Shown: positions 1-9,294, numbered from the stretch's first letter. The stretch: DNA of 64,000 nt from Moritella sp. JT01 (GCF_001574435.1 NZ_LOCN01000019.1:353698-417697); one strand, 5' to 3'. Translations and numbers: made by a program. The notes: generated from the sequence alone by a model not told the origin.

Positions 1-21
1 TGTTGTTATAAATATTTGTGC

Positions 22-639
22 CTACATTGCGTAACTGTATTTTTCTTGCTGGGAATAAGGTTGCTGTTGTTGTAACTGACGAACTTGTCCTAATGCATGG
101 CCGTATTGATGTAATGTATGCAAGCTGTAACGAATACGGTGTCTAATACTGTGGTCGCGTTCGCTGAGTTGCGGATCATCCGTGCCTGCATTTAATACAT
201 CGCCGACATTACGAATGATTAAGTGATCTGGTATCGCCACTAACTTATTATTTTTACAGCCATTCATTCTTAATTCTGCAATCGGGTATGCACCACTAAT
301 ACCGCTAACGACAGACACTAACAATGCAGGCTTATGCGCAGTGTCATCCTTTGCGCACATCATTAAAAAGTTCTTCAATATCGGCGTTGCCATACCTTCC
401 CATTCTGGGGTGATAAGCACGAATGCATCGGCTTGCATTAACGCTTCACTGATCAATGGCCAATCACAACCTGGTGCTGATTTGCTTTCATCATCACCAT
501 CCCAAAAGGGTAGTTGGTATTTACACAGTTCGATATGTTGAACGGTTTTAAATTGGTTTGCTGCGCTGGCGATATAAGCCGCTACTTTTGCACTTTCTGA
601 ATTGTTTCTTTGACTGCCACTGACGATAACTAATTTCAT
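22..639 (-). CDS. NADPH-dependent FMN reductase-like flavoprotein
   Basis: A 205-residue protein with the flavodoxin-like fold of the NADPH-dependent FMN reductase family. The N-terminal strand and phosphate loop read VIVSGSQRNNSES (about residues 4-16), which binds the FMN phosphate, and LITPEWEGMATPILKNFL (about 75-92) matches the conserved second flavin-binding segment. Such proteins are cytoplasmic and reduce FMN or quinones with NAD(P)H. The gene is divergent from a cysteine-rich HTH regulator at 826, and two palindromes lie between them, so it is probably controlled by that regulator. The exact substrate cannot be told from sequence. Confidence 0.8.
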   Translation of the reverse strand: MKLVIVSGSQRNNSESAKVAAYIASAANQFKTVQHIELCKYQLPFWDGDDESKSAPGCDWPLISEALMQADAFVLITPEWEGMATPILKNFLMMCAKDDTAHKPALLVSVVSGISGAYPIAELRMNGCKNNKLVAIPDHLIIRNVGDVLNAGTDDPQLSERDHSIRHRIRYSLHTLHQYGHALGQVRQLQQQQPYSQQEKYSYAM

Positions 640-667
640 ATTAAGTAACCATTTTGTTTGTTAGTTG

Positions 668-693
668 TTAAGTAAAGTAAACGCTTTACTTAA
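668..693. promoter_or_regulatory. Palindromic operator candidate 1
   Basis: A perfect 10-bp inverted repeat, TTAAGTAAAG and CTTTACTTAA, separated by 6 bases, in the divergent promoter region between the FMN reductase and the HTH regulator. It shares the half-site AAGTAAA with the palindrome at 719. Likely the binding site of the regulator encoded at 826 (inference). Confidence 0.5.
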
Positions 694-718
694 GTTTGTA
701 AAGGTTGAAACTGAAATA

Positions 719-740
719 AAGTAAATAAAAAAGTTTACTT
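719..740. promoter_or_regulatory. Palindromic operator candidate 2
   Basis: A second inverted repeat, AAGTAAA and TTTACTT with an 8-base spacer, in the same intergenic region. It carries the same half-site as the palindrome at 668, which supports two binding sites for one dimeric regulator. Confidence 0.45.
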
Positions 741-825
741 AATATTTGTATCGGTAATAATACTAAGCATAAAAGCATCTGAAGGCACGCCGAATGTGTC
801 TGTAGTCAGGTAACGCGGAGTCAAA

Positions 826-1458
826 ATGAAAGAAAAGACCAGTGAGAAAATTCTTAGCCTATTAAAGGTTGAAGGGGCATTAACTGCCAAGGTGCTTGCC
901 AGTGAATTAGGGTTAACGACCATGGGCGTGCGCCAACATTTGCAAGCATTGGAAGATGAAGGCGATATTAGCTTTGAAGATAAAAAGGCTGTGCGAGGAC
1001 GGCCAACCCGGTATTGGTCACTGACAACGCAGAGTAATAGCCATTTCTCAGATCGGCATGAAGAATTGACTATACAGCTTATCGATTCAGTTAAAGTAAT
1101 TTTTGGTGATGAAGGGCTTGAGCAACTTATTGCACATCGAGAACAAGCGTCATTGGCGCTTTATAGTGACAGGTTGGCGAGCAAAGTTGATTTGCTGGGT
1201 AAACTGGAAGCGTTAGCTGAGTTACGTAGTGAAGAAGGGTATATGGCGACAGTTGTTGTTGATGACAAGGCGGTTTATTGGTTGATGGAAAACCATTGTC
1301 CTATTTGTGCCGCAGCATCGAAATGTCTAAATTTTTGCCGTTCAGAATTGAATTTATTTCAAACGTTGTTAGCACCGTATGCAACGGTCGAGCGCGAAGA
1401 GCATATTGTCGAAGGGGCAAGACGTTGTGCCTATAAAGTGACAGCGATCAAGGTTTAA
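826..1458 (+). CDS. SufR/ArsR-like HTH regulator with C-terminal cysteine cluster
   Basis: A 210-residue DNA-binding regulator. Residues 4-66 form a winged helix-turn-helix, with TTMGVRQHLQALEDEGDI as recognition helix and the RGRPTRYW wing typical of SufR/YfhP-like ArsR-superfamily repressors. The C-terminal half has Cys158, Cys161, Cys167, Cys171 and Cys201 in a CPIC-x5-C-x3-C arrangement. This suggests an iron-sulfur cluster or metal ligand, by analogy with SufR. It is divergent from an FMN reductase gene and probably represses it, and itself, through the AAGTAAA palindromes. A strong hairpin follows the gene. The signal sensed is unknown; iron-sulfur or redox sensing is inferred from the cysteines only. 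Confidence 0.78.
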   Translation: MKEKTSEKILSLLKVEGALTAKVLASELGLTTMGVRQHLQALEDEGDISFEDKKAVRGRPTRYWSLTTQSNSHFSDRHEELTIQLIDSVKVIFGDEGLEQLIAHREQASLALYSDRLASKVDLLGKLEALAELRSEEGYMATVVVDDKAVYWLMENHCPICAAASKCLNFCRSELNLFQTLLAPYATVEREEHIVEGARRCAYKVTAIKV

Positions 1459-1476
1459 ATAAAGTGTTAAGAGAAG

Positions 1477-1523
1477 AATCATAACAACCCGCGCTATCGT
1501 CATCGCTGCGGATTGTTATGATT
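1477..1523. terminator. Hairpin between converging genes
   Basis: An 11-bp perfect stem (AATCATAACAA with TTGTTATGATT), extended by a CCGC/GCGG pairing, between the converging HTH regulator and rsuA. There is no long T-run, so it is a probable bidirectional terminator rather than a certain one. Confidence 0.55.
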
Positions 1524-1557
1524 TACATGACCGTTCTAGTCTAGATGGACGTACAGA

Positions 1558-2247
1558 TTAGATGCTTGCAGCTTCTTCGTCTGTTAAGAAACGCCATTCA
1601 CCTAATTCTAGTGCTGGGTCTAGTACGATCGAACCGATCTGTTCGCGATGTAAACCAACAACGCTATTGCCTTGACTAGCAAACATACGCTTAACTTGAT
1701 GATATTTGCCTTCTTGGATCGTAAGCAGTACTTCTTTTTCGCTTAAGATCTCTAATTTCGCAGGTAGACAAGGTTTGTCTTCGCTACGCAGATGGATACC
1801 GGCTTCGAAATCAGCCACTGCTGTTGGTGCAATTGGCTCTGCAAGTTGTACGCGGTAGAGTTTGCTGCACTCACGCTTAGGTGATGTAACACGGTGTGAC
1901 CATTGGCCATCATCGGTGATCAAGACTAAACCTGTGGTATCAACATCAAGGCGACCGGCGATGTGCAACTCGTCACGCTTGTCTGCTTCGATCAAGCTGA
2001 TCACTGATTGGTGTTCTTCATCTACTGTTGAGCAAATTACATCTAATGGTTTATGCATCATGATATAACGCGGTGGGCGTTGGCTTAATGATTTACCACC
2101 AAACCAAACATCCATGTCTGCTGTTACTTTATGGTCTGCTTTACGTACAACTTCGCCATTAATTTTCACGTTGCTGCGTGCAATCTCACGCTTGGCAAGG
2201 GTACGGGTCAGGTTAGTACTTTGGCAAATAAACTTATCTAAACGCAT
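1558..2247 (-). CDS. rsuA: 16S rRNA pseudouridine(516) synthase
   Basis: A 229-residue protein with the RsuA layout. An N-terminal S4 RNA-binding domain (about residues 1-45, starting MRLDKFICQ) is followed by the pseudouridine synthase catalytic domain. The GRLDVDTTGL motif (about 98-107) contains the catalytic Asp101. The C-terminal YHQVKRMFA motif (about 182-190) is the conserved RsuA/RluB/E/F signature. It isomerises U516 in 16S rRNA. Length fits E. coli RsuA (231). RluB, RluE and RluF are paralogues, but the short length and S4 start fit RsuA best. The gene stands alone, with a MITE-like element upstream. Confidence 0.88.
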   Translation of the reverse strand: MRLDKFICQSTNLTRTLAKREIARSNVKINGEVVRKADHKVTADMDVWFGGKSLSQRPPRYIMMHKPLDVICSTVDEEHQSVISLIEADKRDELHIAGRLDVDTTGLVLITDDGQWSHRVTSPKRECSKLYRVQLAEPIAPTAVADFEAGIHLRSEDKPCLPAKLEILSEKEVLLTIQEGKYHQVKRMFASQGNSVVGLHREQIGSIVLDPALELGEWRFLTDEEAASI

Positions 2248-2368
2248 TTATGTTCAACTTTTGTCATGGTGTTATAGGAATATATCCAAACGAGTCGGTA
2301 ACGCGTTTGGATAGGTGGGCTGATTATCTGCCTTTTTCGCTATAAGCGCAAAGTATAGTGAACAATTA

Positions 2369-2629
2369 ATACCCAAGCTACTTCAAGATGCACAATCAGA
2401 AAACCGAAAGGAGAGGATATTCAAGGCATTAAGTCGAAGATTTAGTTATTCTAAATCAAGGCTTAATAACGCCGAAGATACCTTTTTCGGTTTGCCCTAC
2501 GGGAGGCTAGCTGGAATAACAGTACAGCGTTACAATATTTGAAAAGGGAATCGCCATTATCTGTATATTGCGTCTTGTACTGATATCCCAGCTAGTCTCT
2601 GATATAGCATTTTGAAGTAGTTTGGGTAT
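2369..2629. mobile_element. MITE-like element with 23-bp terminal inverted repeats
   Basis: A 261-bp non-coding segment whose ends are inverted repeats of 23 bp with 21 matches. The left end (2369-2391) begins ATACCCAAGCTACTTC and the right end (2607-2629) is its near reverse complement, ending GTAGTTTGGGTAT. The interior has nested inverted repeats (CTAGCTGG near 2508 against CCAGCTAG near 2588) and no open frame of useful length. This is the architecture of a miniature inverted-repeat element or a large palindromic intergenic repeat. The right end abuts a broken LysR coding remnant. Confidence 0.6.
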
Positions 2630-2630
2630 A

Positions 2631-2815
2631 CTCATTAGTCGCATCCAAGATGAATTAGCGAATGGTGAGCTGGTGGAACTCATCATCGAAGATCATGTGC
2701 GCCTTGATTTGTCGTTATACTTGGTATACGCCAATAAAAAACCTTAGGCGCTGCTGGCTTGCTGTTTGCAAAACTATTAAAACAACAAGCCAAGCAATAC
2801 GTAATCGGTGGTTAG
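2631..2815 (+). pseudogene. C-terminal remnant of a LysR-family regulator (frameshifted)
   Basis: Translation starting at 2637 reads SRIQDELANGELVELI then DHVRLDLSLYLVYANKK, the typical end of a LysR effector domain. After a +1 frameshift near 2746 it continues TLGAAGLLFAKLLKQQ to a stop at 2813-2815. No N-terminal part exists, because coding homology begins within a few bases of the right end of the MITE-like element. The remnant is a dead gene, apparently truncated by that insertion or a linked deletion. It converges on argO. Confidence 0.6.
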
Positions 2816-2816
2816 A

Positions 2817-3428
2817 TCATGCGAGGTTGCGATACAGACTACTGGCGATCACCCACATAATACAACCGACCGTGATGTCGATAACACGTTGTATTTTGGG
2901 TTGGTTGAGCCAGTTAGAAAACTTAGCGGCGCTAAAGGCGAGGCCATAAAACCATAAGATTGAGGCTAAAATCGTCCCCGCGGCAAAAGCCAATCGGTTA
3001 TCGCCACTAAATTGATTACCGACACTTCCTAACACAACCACAGTATCTAAATACACATGTGGGTTAAGTAAGGTGACCGCTAGCGTTGCCATTACCACCA
3101 TTTTACGGGATTTATGGGTGCTATCTAACTCGGTTTTTCCGTATTGATATTGCCATGCACTGCGAAATGACATTGCGCCATAAACCGATAAAAATACAAT
3201 GCCACCCCAAGTGATTATTTGTAGTAAGTCGGGGTTTAATGCCAACAAACTACCCGCACCAAACACACCAGCACTGATTAGTAAGGCATCACACAGAATG
3301 CAGATACTCGCGGTTAAAAAGTGATGGTTACGCTTGATCCCCTGATTTAAAATATACGCATTTTGCGCCCCGATAGGGATGATCATACTACCGCCAAGCA
3401 GTAGCCCTTGAATTGTTGCTGTTAGCAT
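2817..3428 (-). CDS. argO: LysE/ArgO-family arginine exporter
   Basis: A 203-residue inner-membrane protein of the LysE/ArgO family with about six hydrophobic segments. The N-terminus (GLLLGGSMIIPIGAQNAYIL, about 8-27) carries the conserved P-I-G-A-Q-N motif, and LLNPHVYLDTVVVLG (about 119-133) is the second family signature. ArgO exports L-arginine, and related LysE exports lysine. It is divergent from an ArgP-like LysR gene, the classical arrangement in which ArgP activates argO in response to basic amino acids. An AGAGG ribosome binding site lies 7 bases upstream of the ATG. Confidence 0.85.
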   Translation of the reverse strand: MLTATIQGLLLGGSMIIPIGAQNAYILNQGIKRNHHFLTASICILCDALLISAGVFGAGSLLALNPDLLQIITWGGIVFLSVYGAMSFRSAWQYQYGKTELDSTHKSRKMVVMATLAVTLLNPHVYLDTVVVLGSVGNQFSGDNRLAFAAGTILASILWFYGLAFSAAKFSNWLNQPKIQRVIDITVGCIMWVIASSLYRNLA

Positions 3429-3606
3429 AATGAACCTCTAGAAAATAGGCTGTAGAGATTACAAAAAATAAGGTGATAAGTATAATTAATAATTGTTATA
3501 CTTGATAGGTTAAACTTATTTTTGTGTTTGGATGATGTTGTTTGAATGTTCAGAACTGTCATTATGAATGAGTAATATTGGCATAATAAAGCGGGAGAAA
3601 TACGCA

Positions 3607-4491
3607 GTGGATTATAAATTATTACATGCTTTACAAGTGGTGATAGAGCAGCAGAATTTTGAACGAGCGGCCAATGTTTTGTGTATTTCACAGCCCGCAG
3701 TATCACAGCGTATCAAGTCGTTAGAAGAATATGTGGCACAGCCTGTGTTGATCCGTAGCCAACCGATTGTTGCGACTGATATTGGTCAGCGCTTATTAAA
3801 GCATTACAAACAAGTGCAGCACCTCGAAGCTGAATTATTACCAAGTATCAGTGTTGCATCGACTGATACGGCTGTGGTGATGGCCATTGCAGTGAATGCT
3901 GACAGTTTAGCTACCTGGTTTATTCCTGCATTGGCACCGTTGCTAAAGCAATATCCGATTGAACTGAATTTACACATCATGGATGAGATGAGAACCCTCG
4001 AAAAAGTGAAAGCGGGAGAGGCGTTTGGTGCGCTGAGTTTACAAAAGAAGCCGTTACCAGGTTGTGAGTCAACGTTATTGGGTGAGCTGAACTATGCCTT
4101 AGTGGCAACGCCAGCGTTTGTGCAACAGTATTTACCAGAAGGTATAACTCAGCAAGCCTTGCGTAAAGCACCAGCGGTGTCATTTGATCATAAAGACGAC
4201 ATGCACATTAAGTTTATTCAACAGCATTTTAGTTTGGCTGGTGGCAGTTACCCTTGTCATATTGTACGCTCGTCAGAAGCTTTTGTCGCAATGGCTAATG
4301 CAGGTGTGGCGTATTGTTTGATCCCAGAGTTACAAATCAAAGATGAACTCGCATCGGGTCAATTAGTTAAGTTGACCGATATACAACTCACCATTCCTTT
4401 GTATTGGCATCGTTGGATATTGTTAAAAGGTTTGTATAAGCAAGTATCAGAACAGATCATGATCGCAGGAAAGCGTGAAATGTCCTGTTGA
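3607..4491 (+). CDS. argP: LysR-family regulator ArgP (IciA)
   Basis: A LysR-type regulator of 294 residues from a GTG start. The N-terminal winged HTH reads NFERAANVLCISQPAVSQRI (about 18-37), very like E. coli ArgP, followed by an effector-binding domain. ArgP senses lysine and arginine and activates argO, the divergent neighbour here. Start choice: the frame is open from an ATG at 3568, but the GTG at 3607 has a GGAG ribosome binding site 9 bases upstream and gives the family's usual N-terminus, just before DYKLLHALQ. The divergent intergenic region up to 3429 should hold the shared operator. Confidence 0.85.
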   Translation: MDYKLLHALQVVIEQQNFERAANVLCISQPAVSQRIKSLEEYVAQPVLIRSQPIVATDIGQRLLKHYKQVQHLEAELLPSISVASTDTAVVMAIAVNADSLATWFIPALAPLLKQYPIELNLHIMDEMRTLEKVKAGEAFGALSLQKKPLPGCESTLLGELNYALVATPAFVQQYLPEGITQQALRKAPAVSFDHKDDMHIKFIQQHFSLAGGSYPCHIVRSSEAFVAMANAGVAYCLIPELQIKDELASGQLVKLTDIQLTIPLYWHRWILLKGLYKQVSEQIMIAGKREMSC

Positions 4492-4540
4492 TTGGCTATG
4501 TTGAACAACATAACCAATCAAATACTGTTGCCGTCTATGA

Positions 4541-5992
4541 CTAACAGCCAGGGCCACAATCCATACAATGTTTGATCATATCAGGGCCTAAATGTAGTTT
4601 CGCATTGAGGTCACGTAGTGCTGTTCTTACACCCTCTTCAATAACCGGGTGATAGAATGGCATGTCTAACATTTCTGATACGGTCATCTTTTGTTGATGT
4701 GCCCACGCTAATAAATGCGCTAAATGTTCGGCGTCGGGACCAATCATTTCAGCCCCTAAGAAAAGACCAGTGCCGTGTTCTGCATATACATGTAACAAAC
4801 CTTTATTACGTAGCATTACACGTGATCGGCCTTGGTTTTCGAACGATACTGTCCCCGTTTCAAAACAACCACAGTTATTTAGTCGTTCAGTAATCTGTTT
4901 ATATGTTTCACCTACCATGGCAATCTGCGGGTCTGTAAATACAGCGGATATAACGGATCGACGTAAGCCCGCTCTGATTTGTGGGAAACGTCCCGCGTTA
5001 TCACCGGCAATACGTGCCTGGTCGGCTGCTTCGTGTAATAGTGGTATTTGGTTACTGGCATCACCCGAAATAAAGATACTTTCTACGGATGTTTGCATAG
5101 TGTAATAATCTGCCGTTGGTACACCGCGTTCATCCAGTTCAAGTGTGGTATTTTGAAGGCCAATTTTATCTACATTTGGACGACGTCCAGTTGCTGCTAG
5201 AACGTATTCAACATTGACCGTTTGTAGTGCTTGCTGATCATCTAAATACTTAATTTCAACATGGTCGCCTTGACGTTTCATGCTTTCAACTTTTACATCG
5301 GCATTAAGATAAAATTCTTCATTAAATGATTTATTTGCATACGCCATTACTGCTGGGTCTGTTAATGGACCTACTTGGCCACCAAGACCAAACATGATCA
5401 CTTCAACACCAAGGCGCTTTAACGACTGACCTAGTTCCAGACCTATCACTCCTGGGCCAAATACCGCGATTGATTTTGGTAAATCATCCCATTCAAATAC
5501 ATCATCGTTGATAACAAGGCGGTCGCCTAATTCGTTCCATATGGCCGGATAAGCAGGACGTGAACCCGTTGCAATCACAATACGTTTAGCGTTTATTTGT
5601 GTATGGTCACCAACAAGTAATGTAGTATTGTTTAAGAACTTTGCATAACCAGATATTTTATCTTGAGCTGGGATTTCATCAACACCTTCGACGACAAAAC
5701 CAACAAAACGGTCTCGCTCACTTTTAACTCGCGCCATCACTTCTACACCGTTAATGACTGTTTCGCCTTGTGGGTGAATACCAAAGCCTGGTGCCTTTTT
5801 AATGTGATGCACACTTTCAGCTGCGGCAATCAGTAGCTTCGATGGCATACAACCAACACGCGCACAAGTTGTTCCATAAGGGCCACCTTCGATAATCACG
5901 ACACTATCTGAATGTGCCTTTGCTGCACGGTATGCGCCTAGTCCTGCTGTACCACCGCCAATTACTGCTACATCTACATTTATCATATTCAT
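4541..5992 (-). CDS. Dihydrolipoamide dehydrogenase-like flavoprotein disulfide reductase
   Basis: A 483-residue class I pyridine nucleotide-disulfide oxidoreductase. It shows the N-terminal FAD motif GGGTAGLGA (12-20), the redox-active disulfide TCARVGC (Cys43 and Cys48), a second NAD-binding domain around VFGPGVIGLELGQSL, the FAD motif IFISGDA, and a C-terminal dimerisation domain with the catalytic His448-Pro-x-x-Glu452 pair. This fits dihydrolipoyl dehydrogenase, but the gene is not beside any 2-oxoacid dehydrogenase subunits. Unusual is a short tail with Cys476, Cys479 and the terminal Cys483, recalling the C-terminal cysteine pair of mercuric reductase. A specialised thiol or metal role is possible, so the substrate is uncertain. 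Confidence 0.78.
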   Translation of the reverse strand: MNMINVDVAVIGGGTAGLGAYRAAKAHSDSVVIIEGGPYGTTCARVGCMPSKLLIAAAESVHHIKKAPGFGIHPQGETVINGVEVMARVKSERDRFVGFVVEGVDEIPAQDKISGYAKFLNNTTLLVGDHTQINAKRIVIATGSRPAYPAIWNELGDRLVINDDVFEWDDLPKSIAVFGPGVIGLELGQSLKRLGVEVIMFGLGGQVGPLTDPAVMAYANKSFNEEFYLNADVKVESMKRQGDHVEIKYLDDQQALQTVNVEYVLAATGRRPNVDKIGLQNTTLELDERGVPTADYYTMQTSVESIFISGDASNQIPLLHEAADQARIAGDNAGRFPQIRAGLRRSVISAVFTDPQIAMVGETYKQITERLNNCGCFETGTVSFENQGRSRVMLRNKGLLHVYAEHGTGLFLGAEMIGPDAEHLAHLLAWAHQQKMTVSEMLDMPFYHPVIEEGVRTALRDLNAKLHLGPDMIKHCMDCGPGC

Positions 5993-6617
5993 AATTCAGC
6001 CTTAAAAAATGTTATGGCGAAAACGAAATTTGTTTGTCGCACTTATTTTATATTCAAACTTGGGGGACGAAGTGACTGCCTCGTCTTGATGTAGCTATTA
6101 TGCAAAAATATAATAAATAGTTATAATCGATTGATTGTTTTTGTTTGATAGTTAATAGCTATCAATATTAAGCGTTAGCACAGTAATGATTGAAAAAACC
6201 GTAGCGGGCGTTGTTTCCTGCGGTGTTATGTTGAGCATAGCCAAAATAAAAAATTGGAATTTTAGTATACAAAATACTAGCGTCGTTTTGGCTATACCTA
6301 AGGCATGAAATAACGCATCTATGATAGGGTGTTTTAATGGTGTTTTTTATTGATAAAACAATCAGTTATTTTAATCTTAATGGTTATTGACTGCAGCCTT
6401 GCTCATCCATATGTAAAAGTAGTATATAAATTGCGTATTATTCAATCGCTCGCCCGAATTTTATTGCGTTAGAACAAGTAAATTTGATATTAATCACTAT
6501 GTTACGTAAACATTAATACAATACATTATATATGTGGGTATTATTTATAGGTATAGTTATAGTATTTACTCTATTACTATATATTTTGGTACTTTATTTA
6601 CGTGTTCAGGGATTATT
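5993..6617. other. Long AT-rich intergenic region with a palindrome
   Basis: This divergent gap between the flavoprotein and the chemoreceptor holds no convincing gene. It contains a 10-bp inverted repeat (ATAGCCAAAA at 6237 and TTTTGGCTAT ending at 6295) nested around a smaller palindrome at about 6259-6275. The promoters of both neighbours must lie here. Confidence 0.5.
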
Positions 6618-8597
6618 ATGAAATTTTCAGATGTATCGTTTAAGCATAAAATACTTATGTTGTTGGCTTTGCCTATGTTGGGTTTTTTATGGTTGAGTTT
6701 TTCTTCTATCTCCCAAAGTATTGAAACTCGTAAAGAGATGTCTACGTTAACAGAATTAACGCACCTATCTGTGCAGTACAGCGAATTAGTGCATGAATTA
6801 CAAAAAGAACGAGGTATGACTGCAGGGTTTATTGGTTCTAACGGCAGCAAGTTTAGCGCTAAATTACGTAAACAACGTGCAGATACGGACGCGAAGCAAG
6901 CTAAAATGATGCGTTTTTGGCAACAAAATGAATTTTCAGACAATCATATACAGCAACTCTACGTAAGAATTAAACAAGATTTGTCTATGCTTACTGGTAT
7001 TCGTAACAAAGTAGATGCACAAAATATTGAGTTAGCATCGGCGTTGCGTTATTACACACAATTGAATGCCAAGTTGTTAAGTGTCTCTGGTTTAATCGTC
7101 GATATCAGTAGCGATGCCAGTATCACCGCAGAAACAATTTCTTATTATAACTTTTTACAAGGTAAAGAGCGTGCTGGAATAGAACGTGCTGTGTTAAGTA
7201 ATGTGTTTTCTAAAGATCATTTTGCGGCGGATAATTTTGTTAAATTTATTTCATTAATGGTTGAGCAAGAGACCTATTTTTCAAACTTTAAAACATTTGC
7301 AACAAGCAGTAATAACAATTTTTTTGCTCAGCAGTTAAATACACCGGCAGTGAAAGAAGTCATGAAGATAAGACATATCGCCGAGACTAAATCGACGGCG
7401 TTTAATGTAGATGCCGAATATTGGTTTAGCCAATCCAGTGCGCGTATTGGCCAACTTAAAATTATTCAAGACGAACTTGAACGCTCGTTATTAACACTCG
7501 CTGATAGTCATCGTAATAGTGCTGTTACAATATTGATGATGAACATCATGTTTAGTGTCCTGATTATTGTTATTGTTGCTGTGATTAGCTTTATTACTAT
7601 TCGAGATTTAATGTCGAGAGTAAATGAGTTAATGGATGTGATGACTGAGGTTCGTGATAACAATGACTTAACGGTACAAACGAAACTTGCAGGTGAAAGT
7701 GAACTCGGCCAAATAGCAATGGCACTGAACCTCACATTATCGCAATTTGCGGGTGCGATGGATAACATCTCAACATCAAGTATCACCCTTGCTTCAGCTG
7801 CAGAGGAAACCGCGCAAACTTGTGATTACAGCTCAAAATCGTTGGCTGAACAGCAAGATGGGATTAGCTTGATAGCCACCGCGATTGAAGAGTTGTCTGC
7901 AACGGTAAAAGAAGTGGCGCAAAATACGCAGCTGACAGCGGACTCTGCGAAAGAAGTGGATGCGCAAGCCGTAAGTGGTTTTGAGATCGTACAACAATCA
8001 TCATTGTCTATTGAAGGTTTAGCCTGTGAGATTGATAGTTTAGCGCAGCGTATTACTAACCTGCATACGAGTAGTAACAACATTACTAATATGGTCGATG
8101 TGATCAAATCGGTCGCAGACCAAACTAACTTATTAGCGCTAAATGCGGCGATTGAAGCGGCGAGAGCAGGGGAACAAGGACGTGGTTTTGCTGTCGTAGC
8201 TGATGAAGTCCGAACATTAGCGAAGCGTACTCAAGAGTCAACCGCAGAAATCGAGAGTTTTATAAGTGCGTTACAAGCCGATGCGGATGCTGCGTTTAAT
8301 GTGATTGAAGTTAGCCAGACTAAAGCGTCTGAAGCGGTTAGTCATTCGCAAGCTGTAGCAAAAACCTTGCAGGATATAACCGTTTCCATTAATAAGATTT
8401 TCTCAATGACTGAGCAAGTGGCTACCGCGATTGAAGAGCAATCTGTGGTTACCCAAGATGTTGCTCAGAATGTCGTAACGATAAAACAAAAATCGTTAGA
8501 GTCAGCAACGGGGGCAACTCAAATCGCGATAACAGCGAAAGAACAGGCACAATTGGCTACGTCATTACAAGATATTGCTAAAGTATTTAAAATCTAA
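6618..8597 (+). CDS. Methyl-accepting chemotaxis protein with NIT sensor domain
   Basis: A 659-residue transmembrane chemoreceptor. A membrane segment lies at about residues 13-31, a periplasmic NIT domain follows (about 45-290, with the characteristic [20 protein letters not shown]), then a second membrane segment, a HAMP linker ([19 protein letters not shown]), and the signalling domain with the hairpin tip [20 protein letters not shown] that contacts CheA/CheW. NIT domains sense nitrate or nitrite in characterised members; here the ligand is inferred. The ATG at 6618 is chosen over an upstream in-frame ATG at 6534 because AGGGA precedes it and the first helix then starts normally. It is 11 bases from a downstream lipoprotein gene, so the two are probably co-transcribed. 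Confidence 0.88.
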   Translation: MKFSDVSFKHKILMLLALPMLGFLWLSFSSISQSIETRKEMSTLTELTHLSVQYSELVHELQKERGMTAGFIGSNGSKFSAKLRKQRADTDAKQAKMMRFWQQNEFSDNHIQQLYVRIKQDLSMLTGIRNKVDAQNIELASALRYYTQLNAKLLSVSGLIVDISSDASITAETISYYNFLQGKERAGIERAVLSNVFSKDHFAADNFVKFISLMVEQETYFSNFKTFATSSNNNFFAQQLNTPAVKEVMKIRHIAETKSTAFNVDAEYWFSQSSARIGQLKIIQDELERSLLTLADSHRNSAVTILMMNIMFSVLIIVIVAVISFITIRDLMSRVNELMDVMTEVRDNNDLTVQTKLAGESELGQIAMALNLTLSQFAGAMDNISTSSITLASAAEETAQTCDYSSKSLAEQQDGISLIATAIEELSATVKEVAQNTQLTADSAKEVDAQAVSGFEIVQQSSLSIEGLACEIDSLAQRITNLHTSSNNITNMVDVIKSVADQTNLLALNAAIEAARAGEQGRGFAVVADEVRTLAKRTQESTAEIESFISALQADADAAFNVIEVSQTKASEAVSHSQAVAKTLQDITVSINKIFSMTEQVATAIEEQSVVTQDVAQNVVTIKQKSLESATGATQIAITAKEQAQLATSLQDIAKVFKI

Positions 8598-8608
8598 AAG
8601 GAAAAAAT

Positions 8609-9172
8609 ATGAAAGTCATAAACAAAGTAAAAGTAATTGGATTAGCATTAATGGCTCTGGTTATGAGTGGCTGTGCATCTGTACAATTGAACTCTCAACA
8701 GCAAGCGCTTATTGATGACAGTACAACACTTTATACGCAAGTGGGTATGTGGACTGAAAAAGGCAATGTGATCTCGACAAACTATAAAAGAGGCGAGCAT
8801 ATTCCGGTTAACTCACGAGTTGTTATCACGGATGTTAACGCATCGACAATTACGTTCAGCTATGTGGGTAGCTCGATTACACTAAAAAATATTGAGAAGT
8901 TTACTAAGGTCGATGTGGTTACATTGATGACTCGTACATTTAGTGCTGAACCTGTTAATTTAACGAAATTTAGTGCATTAGAAAAAGCGGCGATTAAGAA
9001 AGGTGATGTTGTTCTTGGTATGAGTAAAGATGCAGTTATCACGAGTCGTGGTTTCCCGCCAGCACATAAAACCGCAAGTCTAAAATTGGATAGCTGGAGA
9101 TTCTGGCAAAACCGATTCGGTACGATTGTTTATAAATTTGAGCAAGGTAAAGTATCAAAAATCGTAGATTAG
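8609..9172 (+). CDS. Outer-membrane-type lipoprotein, BamE-like C-terminus
   Basis: A 187-residue lipoprotein. The signal peptide ends in the lipobox LVMSGC, giving Cys22 as the lipidated residue. The last third (VVLGMSKDAVITSRGFPP, then WRFWQNRFGTIVYKFEQGKV) resembles the small beta-alpha module of SmpA/BamE-type proteins, in which a GMSKDxV-like helix precedes antiparallel strands. A strong AAGGAAA ribosome binding site precedes the ATG. It sits directly behind the NIT chemoreceptor gene, so it may assist that receptor's sensing or envelope placement; that link is inference from position only. Confidence 0.7.
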   Translation: MKVINKVKVIGLALMALVMSGCASVQLNSQQQALIDDSTTLYTQVGMWTEKGNVISTNYKRGEHIPVNSRVVITDVNASTITFSYVGSSITLKNIEKFTKVDVVTLMTRTFSAEPVNLTKFSALEKAAIKKGDVVLGMSKDAVITSRGFPPAHKTASLKLDSWRFWQNRFGTIVYKFEQGKVSKIVD

Positions 9173-9210
9173 TTGATGAATAGCGCGTTAAATTGAGTTT
9201 AAAGTGAGAA

Positions 9211-9233
9211 AGGAAGCATCGCTGCTTCCTTTT
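9211..9233 (+). terminator. Rho-independent terminator after lipoprotein gene
   Basis: A 7-bp stem (GGAAGCA/TGCTTCC) with loop TCGC followed by a short T-run. It ends the chemoreceptor-lipoprotein operon. Confidence 0.8.
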
Positions 9234-9294
9234 GTATTGCCCACGAATAACGGCATGTGAGACACGCTACCCGATAATATAATTGTAGCTGATA

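Noticed and set aside
2662-2949. 95-residue plus-strand frame
   Set aside because: Overlaps argO on the opposite strand and the LysR remnant in another frame; composition does not look like protein.
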